From NCBI GenBank assembly GCA_900754385.1, contig CAAECP010000040.1:1-9294 (forward strand): DNA of 9,294 bases. Direction: 5' to 3'. Under the pieces are notes generated by a model that saw nothing but the letters and a program-made list of their open reading frames with translations, was not told the origin of the DNA and ran no database searches. This document shows positions 1-7,214 of this stretch, in pieces; position 1 is the first letter of the stretch; the number at the start of each line of letters is the position of its first letter. Source of the stretch: an uncultured Collinsella sp. GTDB lineage: Bacteria; Actinomycetota; Coriobacteriia; Coriobacteriales; Coriobacteriaceae. The position numbers were made by a program, and so were the translations under genes.

Positions 1-22
1 GAGAATAAGCCTGATCGAGCAT
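1..22 (-). CDS. 5' end of an unidentified leftward gene (partial)
   Basis: Only seven codons and one base lie inside the window, reading MLDQAYS from an ATG at 20-22 on the minus strand. The start is supported by an AAGGAAG purine-rich Shine-Dalgarno sequence a few bases upstream (about 26-33 on the plus strand as its complement). The rest of the gene lies beyond the left edge, so no product can be named. It would be transcribed away from the dipeptidase gene, on the far side of a terminator hairpin, so it should be a separate transcription unit with its own promoter in 23-225. Confidence 0.45.
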
Positions 23-225
23 GATCTTCCTTTCATACATGCGAATCGCGGGCACCCTGCCCGCTTTGCTGTTTGGAAAGATACGGCCTCGATCGGGCAG
101 CGCCCGCGCCAACTGCGGTTTCTTACGGGCATTTGATAAACCCTTACCGCAAGCGCGGCAGGGCTTTACAAACGAATAACAATCCCGCTGACAAGCATGG
201 CCCGCCTTTTACACCGATAAAAACA
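23..225 (-). other. Dyad-rich leader/intergenic region of the leftward partial gene
   Basis: This stretch of about 200 bases has no credible gene. It contains several short inverted repeats: GCGGGC/GCCCGC at 48-53 and 59-64, CGGGC/GCCCG at 94-98 and 102-106, GCGGT/ACCGC at 115-119 and 146-150 enclosing GGG/CCC, and CCGC/GCGG at 147-150 and 155-158. The density suggests a folded 5' leader of the gene starting at 22. I do not recognise any known riboswitch class, and no clear -35/-10 pair is visible. Confidence 0.3.
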
Positions 226-294
226 AAGTTGCGGTGAAATAGTTCCTGTTTGGCTGTTAGGCAGCCGATTCTAGGAACTATTCCACCGCAACTT
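216..294 (-). terminator. Intrinsic terminator of the HAD-M20 pair, formed by palindromic repeat copy A
   Basis: The arms 226-247 and 273-294 pair over 22 bp with one mismatch. The loop holds a second small hairpin, GGCTG/CAGCC at 252-256 and 262-266. Read leftward, the stem lies 22 bases after the dipeptidase stop codon and is followed at once by a T-rich run (complement of 215-225, TTTTTATC-like). This is a textbook rho-independent layout for the minus strand. Confidence 0.75.
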
Positions 295-297
295 AGA
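226..297. repeat. Imperfect palindromic repeat, copy A
   Basis: This copy shares the outer stem (GTTGCGGTGAAATAG at its left, CTATTCCACCGCAACTTAGA at its right) with copies at 3504 and 7200. The inner stem has changed on both sides: TTCC/GGAA here where the other copies have GGGA/TCCC. Such paired change suggests selection on the hairpin rather than on the primary sequence. It appears to belong to a dispersed intergenic repeat family (REP/MITE-like). No transposase is present. Confidence 0.8.
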
Positions 298-316
298 TTG
301 GCAAAACGCCGCAACC

Positions 317-1753
317 TTAAAGTTCGAGCTCGTTGAGCCTTAAGATCGCAACAATATAGATCTTGAGCGCTTGCTTGAGCTGTTCCTCGTTGGCACACTC
401 GTTGGGGCCGTGCATCTGGCCGCCCCACGCGGGCAGCTCAAGGCCGGTCTCCTCGGGGCCAAACGATACGGCGCGGGCAAAGTTGCGCGCGTACGTGCCA
501 CCGCCCATGGCGAAGGGCTCGGCATGCTTGCCCGTAAACTCGTTATAGGTATCAATCAGCGCTTTCACGGCCGGATCGTCGGCAGAGACCGAGAACGGCA
601 CCTTGGTACGACCCACGAGATACGTCACACCAAAGCGGCCCACGAGCGGCTCGAGCTGCTCGCAGATGGTATCGGCGCTCGTGCTGTCGGGGAAACGCAC
701 GTCGATTACCTGCTCAATGTGGCCATCCGCCACGCGGATGACGCCGGGGTTGCAGGTGAGCGGGCCAAACGCGGGGCTCGTCGCGTCGATACCCAGGCCG
801 CGGCCATAGGCGTCCGCATGCACAAAGGCCAGAAACTTGACAAACTCGTGCTCGGCAGGCGTCAGCAGGCGCTCGTCGCGCGCACCAAACGCATCCTCGG
901 CCTCGCGCAGATACGCCACGATGAGGCCGACGGCATTGATTGTTCCCTCGGGCATCGAGGCATGACCGCCAATGCCGTGGGCGAAAATCTGCGCATGCCC
1001 GTTGCCGAGCGCCGTGATCTCCAGGCGGTCGGCGTTCTCAACAGGCGCCGGCAGCTCATCGGCGGCAATCGCAAGCTCGCAGATAGACTGCGACGGAATG
1101 GCGTTGCTCGCTTCGGCGCCGCTCCAGGACACAATGCGCCCGCCGTCGATCTTGGGACTCACAAACGTCGCCCCAAACTGGCCCTTCTCGGCATTACAAA
1201 CCGGGAACTCGGCATCGGGCGTAAACAGAAAGTCGGGGTTCGCGTGGTTCTCCAGATAATGGTGAACGTCGGACATGCCCACTTCCTCATCGCAGCCCAG
1301 CAGCGCGCGGAAGGTATAGCGCGGCACAATGCCGTGTTTGAGCAGATAAGCGCCGGCGTAGAGCGACAACACCGCCGGGCCCTTGTCGTCGATCACGCCA
1401 CGGCCGAGCAGCCAGCCCTCGCGGCGCTCCATCGCAAACGGGTCGGTGTTCCAGCCGGGACCGGCGGGCACCACGTCCACGTGGCAGATGGTCGCGAGCT
1501 GCTTGTCGCCGAGGCCAGGGATATCGGCAATGCCCACATAGCCCTCGTCGTCGCTCGTCTGGTAGCCGAGCTTCTGCGCAATGCCGAGCGCGCAATCGAG
1601 CGCGTCACGAACCGGACGGCCAAACGGCGCACCGGGCTCTGCGTCGGCAGCAACGGCTACAGACGGATAACTCACCAGCTGCTCGATATCGGCGACGACA
1701 TCTTCCCAGACCTCGTCAACATACTCGGCAACGCTCTGCTCCACCTGATTCAT
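317..1753 (-). CDS. M20-family metallopeptidase, PepV/Sapep-like dipeptidase
   Basis: A 478-residue cytoplasmic zinc peptidase, predicted to cleave dipeptides or short peptides for amino-acid recycling. Family landmarks in order are: HVDVVPAGPGW with metal ligands H91 and D93; GRGVIDDKGP with bridging D122; CDEEVG with general base E156 and ligand E157; FTPDAEFPV with D180, typical of the PepV-like branch; and the C-terminal MHGPNE with ligand H448. The lid-domain histidine in GGHASMPEG is also present. The length matches PepV (about 470). The ATG at 1753 is chosen over longer in-frame starts because AGGAGGT sits 6 bases before it and the family N-terminus begins there. It lies 55 bases after the HAD gene on the same strand, so co-transcription is likely. 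The exact substrate cannot be read from sequence. Confidence 0.92.
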   Translation of the reverse strand: MNQVEQSVAEYVDEVWEDVVADIEQLVSYPSVAVAADAEPGAPFGRPVRDALDCALGIAQKLGYQTSDDEGYVGIADIPGLGDKQLATICHVDVVPAGPGWNTDPFAMERREGWLLGRGVIDDKGPAVLSLYAGAYLLKHGIVPRYTFRALLGCDEEVGMSDVHHYLENHANPDFLFTPDAEFPVCNAEKGQFGATFVSPKIDGGRIVSWSGAEASNAIPSQSICELAIAADELPAPVENADRLEITALGNGHAQIFAHGIGGHASMPEGTINAVGLIVAYLREAEDAFGARDERLLTPAEHEFVKFLAFVHADAYGRGLGIDATSPAFGPLTCNPGVIRVADGHIEQVIDVRFPDSTSADTICEQLEPLVGRFGVTYLVGRTKVPFSVSADDPAVKALIDTYNEFTGKHAEPFAMGGGTYARNFARAVSFGPEETGLELPAWGGQMHGPNECANEEQLKQALKIYIVAILRLNELEL

Positions 1754-1808
1754 GGACGACCTCCTAACCCATGAGCGGCGATCACGCCCGCCCCTCACAT
1801 TACGTCTA

Positions 1809-2471
1809 TTAGATAGCGAAAAGTTTAGCAAGCTCGGCCACCGAGTGTACCACTGCATCGGCACCCGCCGCCTCGTGCTCGCCCGGCGCCGCCGCGCCCG
1901 AATAGATACCAATGCACGGCACGCTCATCGCGTGCGCGCCCTCGATGTCGTTAAAGCGATCGCCGATCATCACGGCATCGTCGGCCGTCGCGCCGAGCGC
2001 CGCCAGGGCATCGCGAACCGAATCGGCCTTGGTCTCGCGTCCCTGCGGCGGATTCATGCCAACCACAGCTTCGAACTGGCAAAGCCCCAGCTCGCCCACC
2101 ATGTCAATGCACTTTGCCTCCATGCGTGACGTCGCCACGGCCAAGCGATGCCCCTGCGCGACAAGGCCATCGAGCAGCTCGGGGATTCCATCGAACACGG
2201 GATACTCTTCCAGTCCCAGCTCATCAAAAAAGACACGGTACTCGTCGGCCACCACAAGCGACTCCTCGCGCGTAAAGCCGTAAAAGTCGTGGAAGCTCTT
2301 CCACAGCGGAGGCCCGATCATGCGACGCAGGTCACCCATCTGCGCCTCCGAAAACCCGCGCGCGGCCAACGTCTTGCGCGTCGAGGTCATCACCGCTCGA
2401 CCCGTATCTGCCACCGTGCCATCGAAATCAAACAGCACGACCGGCCGCTTGCATATCTCCAGCGCCTCCAT
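1809..2471 (-). CDS. HAD-superfamily hydrolase, phosphoglycolate phosphatase-like
   Basis: A 220-residue haloacid-dehalogenase phosphatase, soluble and Mg-dependent. All four HAD motifs are present: DFDGT with nucleophile D15 and acid/base D17, motif II VATS with T114/S115, motif III lysine near K148 (ETKAD), and motif IV GDRFND with D171 and D175. The helical cap between motifs I and II (about 25-95) is of the C1 type seen in Gph/PpaX proteins. The substrate is uncertain: phosphoglycolate, pyrophosphate or another small phosphate ester. Start choice: ATG at 2471 has GAGG 7 bases upstream. ATG at 2477 and GTG at 2504 are in-frame alternatives with worse spacing. It is probably the first gene of a leftward pair with the dipeptidase and is divergent from degV. 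Confidence 0.87.
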   Translation of the reverse strand: MEALEICKRPVVLFDFDGTVADTGRAVMTSTRKTLAARGFSEAQMGDLRRMIGPPLWKSFHDFYGFTREESLVVADEYRVFFDELGLEEYPVFDGIPELLDGLVAQGHRLAVATSRMEAKCIDMVGELGLCQFEAVVGMNPPQGRETKADSVRDALAALGATADDAVMIGDRFNDIEGAHAMSVPCIGIYSGAAAPGEHEAAGADAVVHSVAELAKLFAI

Positions 2472-2627
2472 CGGCATCCCTCTTCCCCAGTTGACGATTT
2501 CCACACCGACACTTCAAACTGTTGACTATTCAACAATTGAACCTATAAATGTGGAACGACTCCACTATACTTGTCGCACTTTGCTCTCAGAAGGCGGCGC
2601 TGCCGCGCCCCAACGAAAGGTGCAATT
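2472..2627. promoter_or_regulatory. Divergent intergenic region between the HAD and DegV genes, with overlapping dyads
   Basis: This AT-rich spacer must carry promoters for both directions. It holds three inverted repeats: GTTGA/TCAAC at 2521-2525 and 2530-2534, TTCAA/TTGAA at 2529-2533 and 2537-2541, and GTGGA/TCCAC at 2551-2555 and 2561-2565. They lie between and just after the rightward promoter elements, where a regulator would act. The leftward promoter is not clear. Confidence 0.5.
2522..2549 (+). promoter_or_regulatory. Candidate sigma-70-type promoter for the DegV gene
   Basis: TTGACT (2522-2527) and TATAAA (2544-2549) are separated by 16 bases, near the housekeeping consensus. Transcription would begin near 2556, within the GTGGA/TCCAC dyad, giving a leader of about 70 bases. 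A second -10-like TATACT at 2566-2571 lacks a well-spaced -35. Confidence 0.5.
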
Positions 2628-3488
2628 ATGTCTTTTGCCATCATAACCGACTCCACGTCGGACATCTCCCCCGCCCGCGCCCAAGAGCTCGGCATTTACG
2701 TGATTCCGCTACATGTGATTATCGAGGGCGAGGACCTGCTCGACCAGGTGCAGATTACCGCCGAGGAATACGTCGCCCGCATGGCTGGCTCCGAGGAGTT
2801 GCCGCACACCTCGCAGCCGAGCGCCGGCGAGTTCAAGGCACTCTTTGACCGCGTGCGCGCCGACGGCCACGATAGCGCCATCTTTATCTCGCTGTGCAGC
2901 GAGTGGTCCGCCTGCTATGCCAACGCCAGTTTGACGGCCGAAACGCACGAGCTGGACGTGCGCTGCATCGACTCGCGCACCGGCTCCGGCGCCGAGGGCC
3001 TGCTGGTGGAGTACGCGCTGGCCATGCGCGAAGACGGCCGCAACTTGGACGAGACCGAGGCGCAGATCCGCGCGACGCTGCCCGACGCACACCTGTTGCT
3101 GATTCCCCGCACGCTCGAGAACCTCGTTAAGAACGGCCGCGCGCCCAAGCTCGCCGGCCAGCTCACGCAGATGCTCAACATTCGCCTGGCCGTTTCGCCG
3201 GAGTGGCAGTCGGGCGAGATCAAGGCCATCAAGAAGGGTCGCGGCGCCAAGCGCATCGTCGCCAACACCATGGCAGATTGCCTCGCGTTTTTGGACGAGC
3301 ACCCGGGCTCAAGCGTGCGTGTGCTCACGACCGGCGCCGCCGAGGAGCAGGAGCTTGTCAACGAGGCACTCGCGGGCCAGGATTACGTAGACGCCGGCAC
3401 CGGCCCCATCGGCTGCACCATCGCCACCCACGTAGGCGTCGACGCCATCGCCATCAGCTACTGCCCCCGCTACCAACCTGCCAATTAG
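2628..3488 (+). CDS. DegV family protein (fatty-acid-binding, FakB-like)
   Basis: A 286-residue DegV-fold protein. The N-terminus AIITDSTSDIS followed by GIYVIPLHV is diagnostic of the family. TSQPS at 61-65 and the SLCSEWSACY segment at 88-97 correspond to the lipid-pocket segments, and VRCIDSRTGSGAEG follows. RTLENLVKNGRAP is the conserved helix-turn near the mouth of the pocket. DegV proteins bind a fatty acid; FakB members present it to the FakA kinase, which forms acyl-phosphate. Most genomes carry several paralogues, so the partner of this one is unknown. The start is ATG 2628 with AAAGG 7 bases upstream. A longer in-frame start at 2571 would overlap the promoter and adds no family sequence. 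The gene is monocistronic, followed by two hairpins. Confidence 0.9.
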   Translation: MSFAIITDSTSDISPARAQELGIYVIPLHVIIEGEDLLDQVQITAEEYVARMAGSEELPHTSQPSAGEFKALFDRVRADGHDSAIFISLCSEWSACYANASLTAETHELDVRCIDSRTGSGAEGLLVEYALAMREDGRNLDETEAQIRATLPDAHLLLIPRTLENLVKNGRAPKLAGQLTQMLNIRLAVSPEWQSGEIKAIKKGRGAKRIVANTMADCLAFLDEHPGSSVRVLTTGAAEEQELVNEALAGQDYVDAGTGPIGCTIATHVGVDAIAISYCPRYQPAN

Positions 3489-3503
3489 GGCTACCCATAC
3501 CAC

Positions 3504-3570
3504 TTGCGGTGGAATAGGGACTGTTTTTGGCTTATCAGCCGCAAATCAATCCCTATTCCACCGCAACTTA
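3504..3570. repeat. Imperfect palindromic repeat, copy B (likely degV terminator)
   Basis: Perfect 17-bp arms at 3504-3520 and 3550-3566 enclose a 29-base loop. The stem starts 15 bases after the degV stop, so it probably ends that transcript, although no T-run follows the stem. Arms and loop closely match copy C at 7200 (25 of 29 loop bases identical). The two copies have the same orientation and end in the same CAACTTAGAA. Confidence 0.8.
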
Positions 3571-3583
3571 GAAGCAGTTCATT

Positions 3584-3644
3584 TGGGACGGGGCTAAAAA
3601 GACTGGTATCAAACGTTTCAGACCAGTCTTTTAGCCCCGTCCCA
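3584..3644. repeat. Long hairpin of a second palindromic type
   Basis: The arms TGGGACGGGGCTAAAA... (3584-3607) and its reverse complement (3622-3644) pair over about 23 bp with one bulged A. The apex contains AAACGTTT, itself a palindrome, inside a three-base mismatch. It lies between the two converging reading directions: degV from the left, and the LOG remnant from the right, whose stop is 11 bases away. It is placed to be a two-way terminator or a REP-like element. Only one copy occurs in this window. Confidence 0.7.
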
Positions 3645-3655
3645 TTTTACCTACC

Positions 3656-3784
3656 CTACATCAGCCCGCTCAGGGCGATGTCGACGGCTTCGTTGAGGTC
3701 GTCGGTGATGTGGACAAGGTCTGGATCGAGTGGGCTGATCATGCCGGCATCCATCACCGGGCCGTTGAGCCAGTCGAACAGGCC
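3656..3784 (-). pseudogene. Detached 3' end of the LOG-family gene (42 codons plus stop)
   Basis: The encoded residues GLFDWLNGPVMDAG...IALSGLM and the TAG stop are identical in protein to residues 211-252 of the intact LOG protein at 8003-8761. The DNA differs at four positions, all synonymous. Similarity falls sharply upstream of 3785, and the frame continues leftward only as unrelated sequence with no supported start, so it is not a working gene. It is best read as the original gene end left behind by an insertion, or as an end carried in with the inserted DNA. Confidence 0.85.
3656..3784. repeat. Left copy of 129-bp direct repeat flanking the accessory segment
   Basis: It matches 8003-8131 in the same orientation with 4 mismatches in 129 bases. 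The offset between copies is constant at 4347 bases, and there are no gaps. The left boundary is exactly at the stop codon side (CTACATCAG). Directly outside it the two flanks differ. Confidence 0.9.
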
Positions 3785-4202
3785 CCTCGCGGTACCCACT
3801 GGACAAAAAATGGCAAATATGAGTACCGCCACCAAATTAGTAGCAGCAAAATCTCGCCGGAATTGATCATTTCGATCAATTCCACGTCTTGCCAAGGCTC
3901 AAAATTCCGTGTTTAGTGGGTTAGATATATAGAATAATGTCGAATTGGTATTCTATTCTTGCCAAATATTATGAGACTACATTAACAGCAGTACTCACAT
4001 TTGACGTTATTTGACCACGGGGTCATTCGAAAACCCCTCCCCACGCCGCCAACCCGCCCCATAGCCGTCAAAAACCTTTAACAACAGCCGCCGCACGTTT
4101 TGGCACCGGCTGATTGCCACTCACGGATCGGTACCCCACTATTACCGAACCAAAATCGAAGTCGCGTATTTCATAAAGCTGAAATGACGTACCCTCATCC
4201 CA
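3785..4202. other. AT-rich intergenic region upstream of the primase-helicase gene
   Basis: There is no convincing gene in these 418 bases. Dyads seen: GGAATTGATC/GATCAATTCC (3859-3883), TAGAATA/TATTCTA (3930-3936 and 3949-3955), TGACC/GGTCA (4012-4016 and 4021-4025), and TGGCA/TGCCA near 4099-4117. TTGACG at 4001-4006 could be a -35 box but has no good -10 partner. The cluster suggests a regulated promoter region or former recombination sites. Confidence 0.4.
3859..3883. promoter_or_regulatory. Perfect 10-bp inverted repeat with 5-base spacer, possible operator
   Basis: GGAATTGATC at 3859-3868 and GATCAATTCC at 3874-3883 are exact reverse complements. It lies about 320 bases upstream of the primase-helicase start, inside the AT-rich segment. 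No T-run follows on either strand, so a terminator role is unlikely. Operator or recombination-site roles are open. Confidence 0.4.
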
Positions 4203-7200
4203 ATGAACGCTGATAAGAATGGCTTTCAAATGAGCAACGGCACGCATCAATACGCCCTTTTCGGGAGCGCCCTATTCAAATTCAATAAAACGGTCGTCCA
4301 CGCTTCGGATCCGCGCAAGCAAATCGTTATCTGCAGCAGCGGTCCAGACATCCGTTATACAACGCTGGAAGAATGGGAGAAAGCTGGCGATTCTTTCGAT
4401 AGACGGGCGCAGATCGAAGATATCGTCACCAGCGCAAGCCCAGCGCGCGACAAACTCGAGCTCTTCCGCAATCTCTTTACTGGTCGCAAAGATGTCTACG
4501 CTCATGGGTACCGCAGAAAAGACGGAGGAATTGGCTATACGCCCGCCTGCGCAAATGAGTGGAAGTCAGGCATTTGCCCCAAAGCAAGCCACCAGAGAGT
4601 CAAATGCACGGAATGCAGCAGCCGCGTCTTCCCCGAGTTGAGCGATGCCGCGATCATCGCCCATTTCAGAGGCAATGACGATAGGCTTCGAGACGTTATA
4701 GGCCAATATGTGCTCGATAAAGACAGTAACACGAAAGTCCTGGTCATCGATTTTGACGGAGCCGATTGGAAAGAAGTGACGAAAGCCATTCGACATGTCG
4801 CAAAAAGCCACGGAATCGATGTCGCAGTTGAGCGATCGAGATCGGGCGACGGCGCACATGTCTGGTTTTTCTTCCTAGAGCTCGTCAGCGCAAAGACCGC
4901 ACGAGATTTTGGAAGCAGCCTTATCACCGAAGCGGCGATACTGAACAAGACAATCACCTTCAAAGCATTTGACCGAATGCTGCCCGCGCAGTCCACCATT
5001 CCTGAGGGCGGCTTTGGAAATCTCATAGCGCTGCCTTTTCAAGGAAAAGCGCAGCGAAAAGGGAACAGCGTATTTGTTGACGAGCAATTTGAGCCCTTTC
5101 CCGATCAATGGCTTTACCTTTCGCAAATCCAGTTAATCCCGCGCGTGACGGTGCAAAATCTGATCGAGAGCATCGAAAATAGGTCACATGGAATAGCAGC
5201 TGTTGCGGCGGCAAACACCGGTGTGCCACATTCCCGGAGACTGCGAAAGCGGCTTCCGCTCACACCGCGGGACTTCCCGTCATCGCTGTCCGTCACGCAG
5301 ACCGATATGCTCTATATCCCCGAAAAATCTCTGAGTCCCGCAGCTCAAATGGAAGTCCGCAGGCTTGCAACATTTGCCAACCCAGAATTCTTCCGCGCAC
5401 AATCTATGCATCAATCGGTATTCGGCAAACCGCGGTTCATAGACCTCAGCGAACTTAGAGATGGCTACGTCGCGATTCCCAGAGGCTGCAAGGTTCAACT
5501 TGAGCGGCTGCTTCAAGAAGCCGGCGTTTCTGCCCACTATTCAGACAAACGCAAGTCGAGCCATCCAATTGCGATGGCATTTAAAGGGACTCTTCGCCCT
5601 GAACAGCAAATTGTCGCTGAACAGATGCTCAGCTATGAAGACGGGATCATGTCCGCACCGACGGGGTTCGGCAAAACCGTCATCGGAGCTTATCTTATTG
5701 CTGCCATTGGTCTTCCAACGCTCGTCATCGTTCCTAAAACTGCGCTCATTGCCCAATGGAAATCCCAACTCGAACGATTTCTCGACATCACGGACAACAG
5801 AGAGCCCGTCCGAACCCCAAAGGGACGAATCAGCAAAAGACAGCCTCCGCTCATTGGGCAAATCGGAGGAGGCAAGACCGCCATAAGCCGTCTCATCGAC
5901 ATTGCTTCATTCCAGTCGCTATCCGGCAAGGATCCCCAAACCGGCGAGTCATTAGCCAAGGAGTTCGTTCGCGATTACAGTCTCATCATCTGTGACGAAT
6001 GCCACCATGCGGCCGCGCCACAGCTTGAGCTTGTCCTCAAGTCCGCTCCTGCCAAATATGTATATGGCCTTTCCGCAACGCCCGAGCGTTCGGACGGACT
6101 CACGCGGGCACTCTCGATGCTCTGCGGCCCGGTTCGCTATGTCGTCGATCCAAAAACGCAAGCAATCCAACAGGGGATTCAGCGCATTGTTAGACCGCGT
6201 TTCACCGGAATTCGATTACCCACCTACGGACCAGGAGCATCCTTTAACCAAATTCTCGATCTCCTGTGTGTACACGCCGCGAGAAACGAAGCAATTATCG
6301 AGGACGCCCTCGAGGCCGCATCAAACGGCCGGCATCCGCTTGTGCTATCTAAAAGAAAAAAGCATGCCGAAGAGCTATGCAGGCTACTTCAAAGCCGTGG
6401 ACACGAACCCATACTCTTAACCGGAGAAATCGACGCCAAAGAAAGAAAAGCAATACTGAAGAGTCTTCCCAGCTTTGAGCATGATCATCGAATCATCGTC
6501 GCAACTGAAAGTCTTCTGGGCGAGGGCTTCGACCTGTCTTACCTTGACACTTTGCTCATTGCCACTCCAATATCTTGGGACGGCAGCATAACGCAGCAGG
6601 CAGGTAGGCTACACAGAAGCCACGAGGGCAAACAGCGGGTTGAGATATTCGACTATGTTGACCTGTCGATACCCATGTTCGCGCGCATGTACCAAAAGAG
6701 GCTCAAGACCTACGCCAAGCTGGGGTATGAAGTCTTTGCGGCAAACGACAACAGACAGGACGATCGAAACATCCTCGTTAGGTCGGCAAGAGCCGTGGAG
6801 GCTTTAGTGAATGACATCGAGAACGCATCGAAAAGCATTTTTATTGCCGCACCCTACGCGTCCGCCGCATGCCTTGAAAAGCTCGCCGCTGCACTCGCGG
6901 ATGCCGCTACCCGTGGAATTGCCCTTGAGATTTCTATTGCTTCAACTCCACGCGATGACGTGAAAGCGATTTTTGCCGAGATGAACGTCAACTATCTCAT
7001 CAAAGCCGAAGGACGCCTGTGCGCATCAGTGATTGACGAGGAAACTGTCTGGTACGGAGCTATTCCGTTGCTGGCTTTCCCAAAGAAAGAAGACTGCAGC
7101 ATTCGTTTCAAAAGCAGCGAAGTCGCAGCCGAGCTTTTGAGCGAAATTCAGCGAAAAGTGGAACCGGAGGCCGCGGCGACGAACGGGGTACCCCCAGCAG

Positions 7201-7214
7201 TTGCGGTGAAATAG
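4203..7214 (+). CDS. TOTE-type conflict protein: zinc knuckle, AEP primase, SF2 helicase, PLD-like domain
   Basis: A 1003-residue multidomain protein. C116, C125, C135 and C138 form a zinc-binding knuckle (GYTPACANEW...GICPK). An archaeo-eukaryotic primase domain of the TOTE conflict-system type follows (about 150-315): DFD with D183 and D185, SGDGAH with H219, and the hallmark FDRMLPAQ...GGFGNLIALPFQG at 256-280. The SF2 helicase (about 463-820) has Walker A APTGFGKT (485-492), DECH (598-601), SATPE (624-628) and QQAGRLHR (798-805). A PLD-like domain occupies about 855-985. It keeps D945 but has R938 and C940 where HxK is expected and GAIP in place of GSxN, so it is probably non-catalytic. 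The family is thought to act in conflict with phages or other mobile DNA; the mechanism is inferred. The first ATG lacks a Shine-Dalgarno sequence, and ATG 4230 is an alternative. The last codons and the stop fall within repeat copy C. Confidence 0.88.
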   Translation: MNADKNGFQMSNGTHQYALFGSALFKFNKTVVHASDPRKQIVICSSGPDIRYTTLEEWEKAGDSFDRRAQIEDIVTSASPARDKLELFRNLFTGRKDVYAHGYRRKDGGIGYTPACANEWKSGICPKASHQRVKCTECSSRVFPELSDAAIIAHFRGNDDRLRDVIGQYVLDKDSNTKVLVIDFDGADWKEVTKAIRHVAKSHGIDVAVERSRSGDGAHVWFFFLELVSAKTARDFGSSLITEAAILNKTITFKAFDRMLPAQSTIPEGGFGNLIALPFQGKAQRKGNSVFVDEQFEPFPDQWLYLSQIQLIPRVTVQNLIESIENRSHGIAAVAAANTGVPHSRRLRKRLPLTPRDFPSSLSVTQTDMLYIPEKSLSPAAQMEVRRLATFANPEFFRAQSMHQSVFGKPRFIDLSELRDGYVAIPRGCKVQLERLLQEAGVSAHYSDKRKSSHPIAMAFKGTLRPEQQIVAEQMLSYEDGIMSAPTGFGKTVIGAYLIAAIGLPTLVIVPKTALIAQWKSQLERFLDITDNREPVRTPKGRISKRQPPLIGQIGGGKTAISRLIDIASFQSLSGKDPQTGESLAKEFVRDYSLIICDECHHAAAPQLELVLKSAPAKYVYGLSATPERSDGLTRALSMLCGPVRYVVDPKTQAIQQGIQRIVRPRFTGIRLPTYGPGASFNQILDLLCVHAARNEAIIEDALEAASNGRHPLVLSKRKKHAEELCRLLQSRGHEPILLTGEIDAKERKAILKSLPSFEHDHRIIVATESLLGEGFDLSYLDTLLIATPISWDGSITQQAGRLHRSHEGKQRVEIFDYVDLSIPMFARMYQKRLKTYAKLGYEVFAANDNRQDDRNILVRSARAVEALVNDIENASKSIFIAAPYASAACLEKLAAALADAATRGIALEISIASTPRDDVKAIFAEMNVNYLIKAEGRLCASVIDEETVWYGAIPLLAFPKKEDCSIRFKSSEVAAELLSEIQRKVEPEAAATNGVPPAVAVK

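Noticed and set aside
371..1774. A long plus-strand open frame opposite the dipeptidase gene
   Set aside because: It is the antisense shadow of the high-GC M20 gene, whose catalytic motifs and ribosome binding site are on the minus strand.
1754..1912. Longer N-terminus for the dipeptidase
   Set aside because: The extra 53 residues are arginine-rich low-quality sequence lying across the intergenic gap and the HAD gene end, while ATG 1753 has an ideal AGGAGGT.
3656..3895. A 79-codon minus-strand frame extending the LOG fragment upstream
   Set aside because: Only the last 42 residues match LOG. The upstream part is chance coding with no start signal, so it is treated as a pseudogene fragment.
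4068..4250. A 60-codon minus-strand frame upstream of, and overlapping, the primase-helicase start
   Set aside because: It starts with TTG (ATG one codon later) without a ribosome binding site, overlaps the helicase N-terminus by 48 bases and has no recognisable family. It could be a gene remnant, but this cannot be supported.
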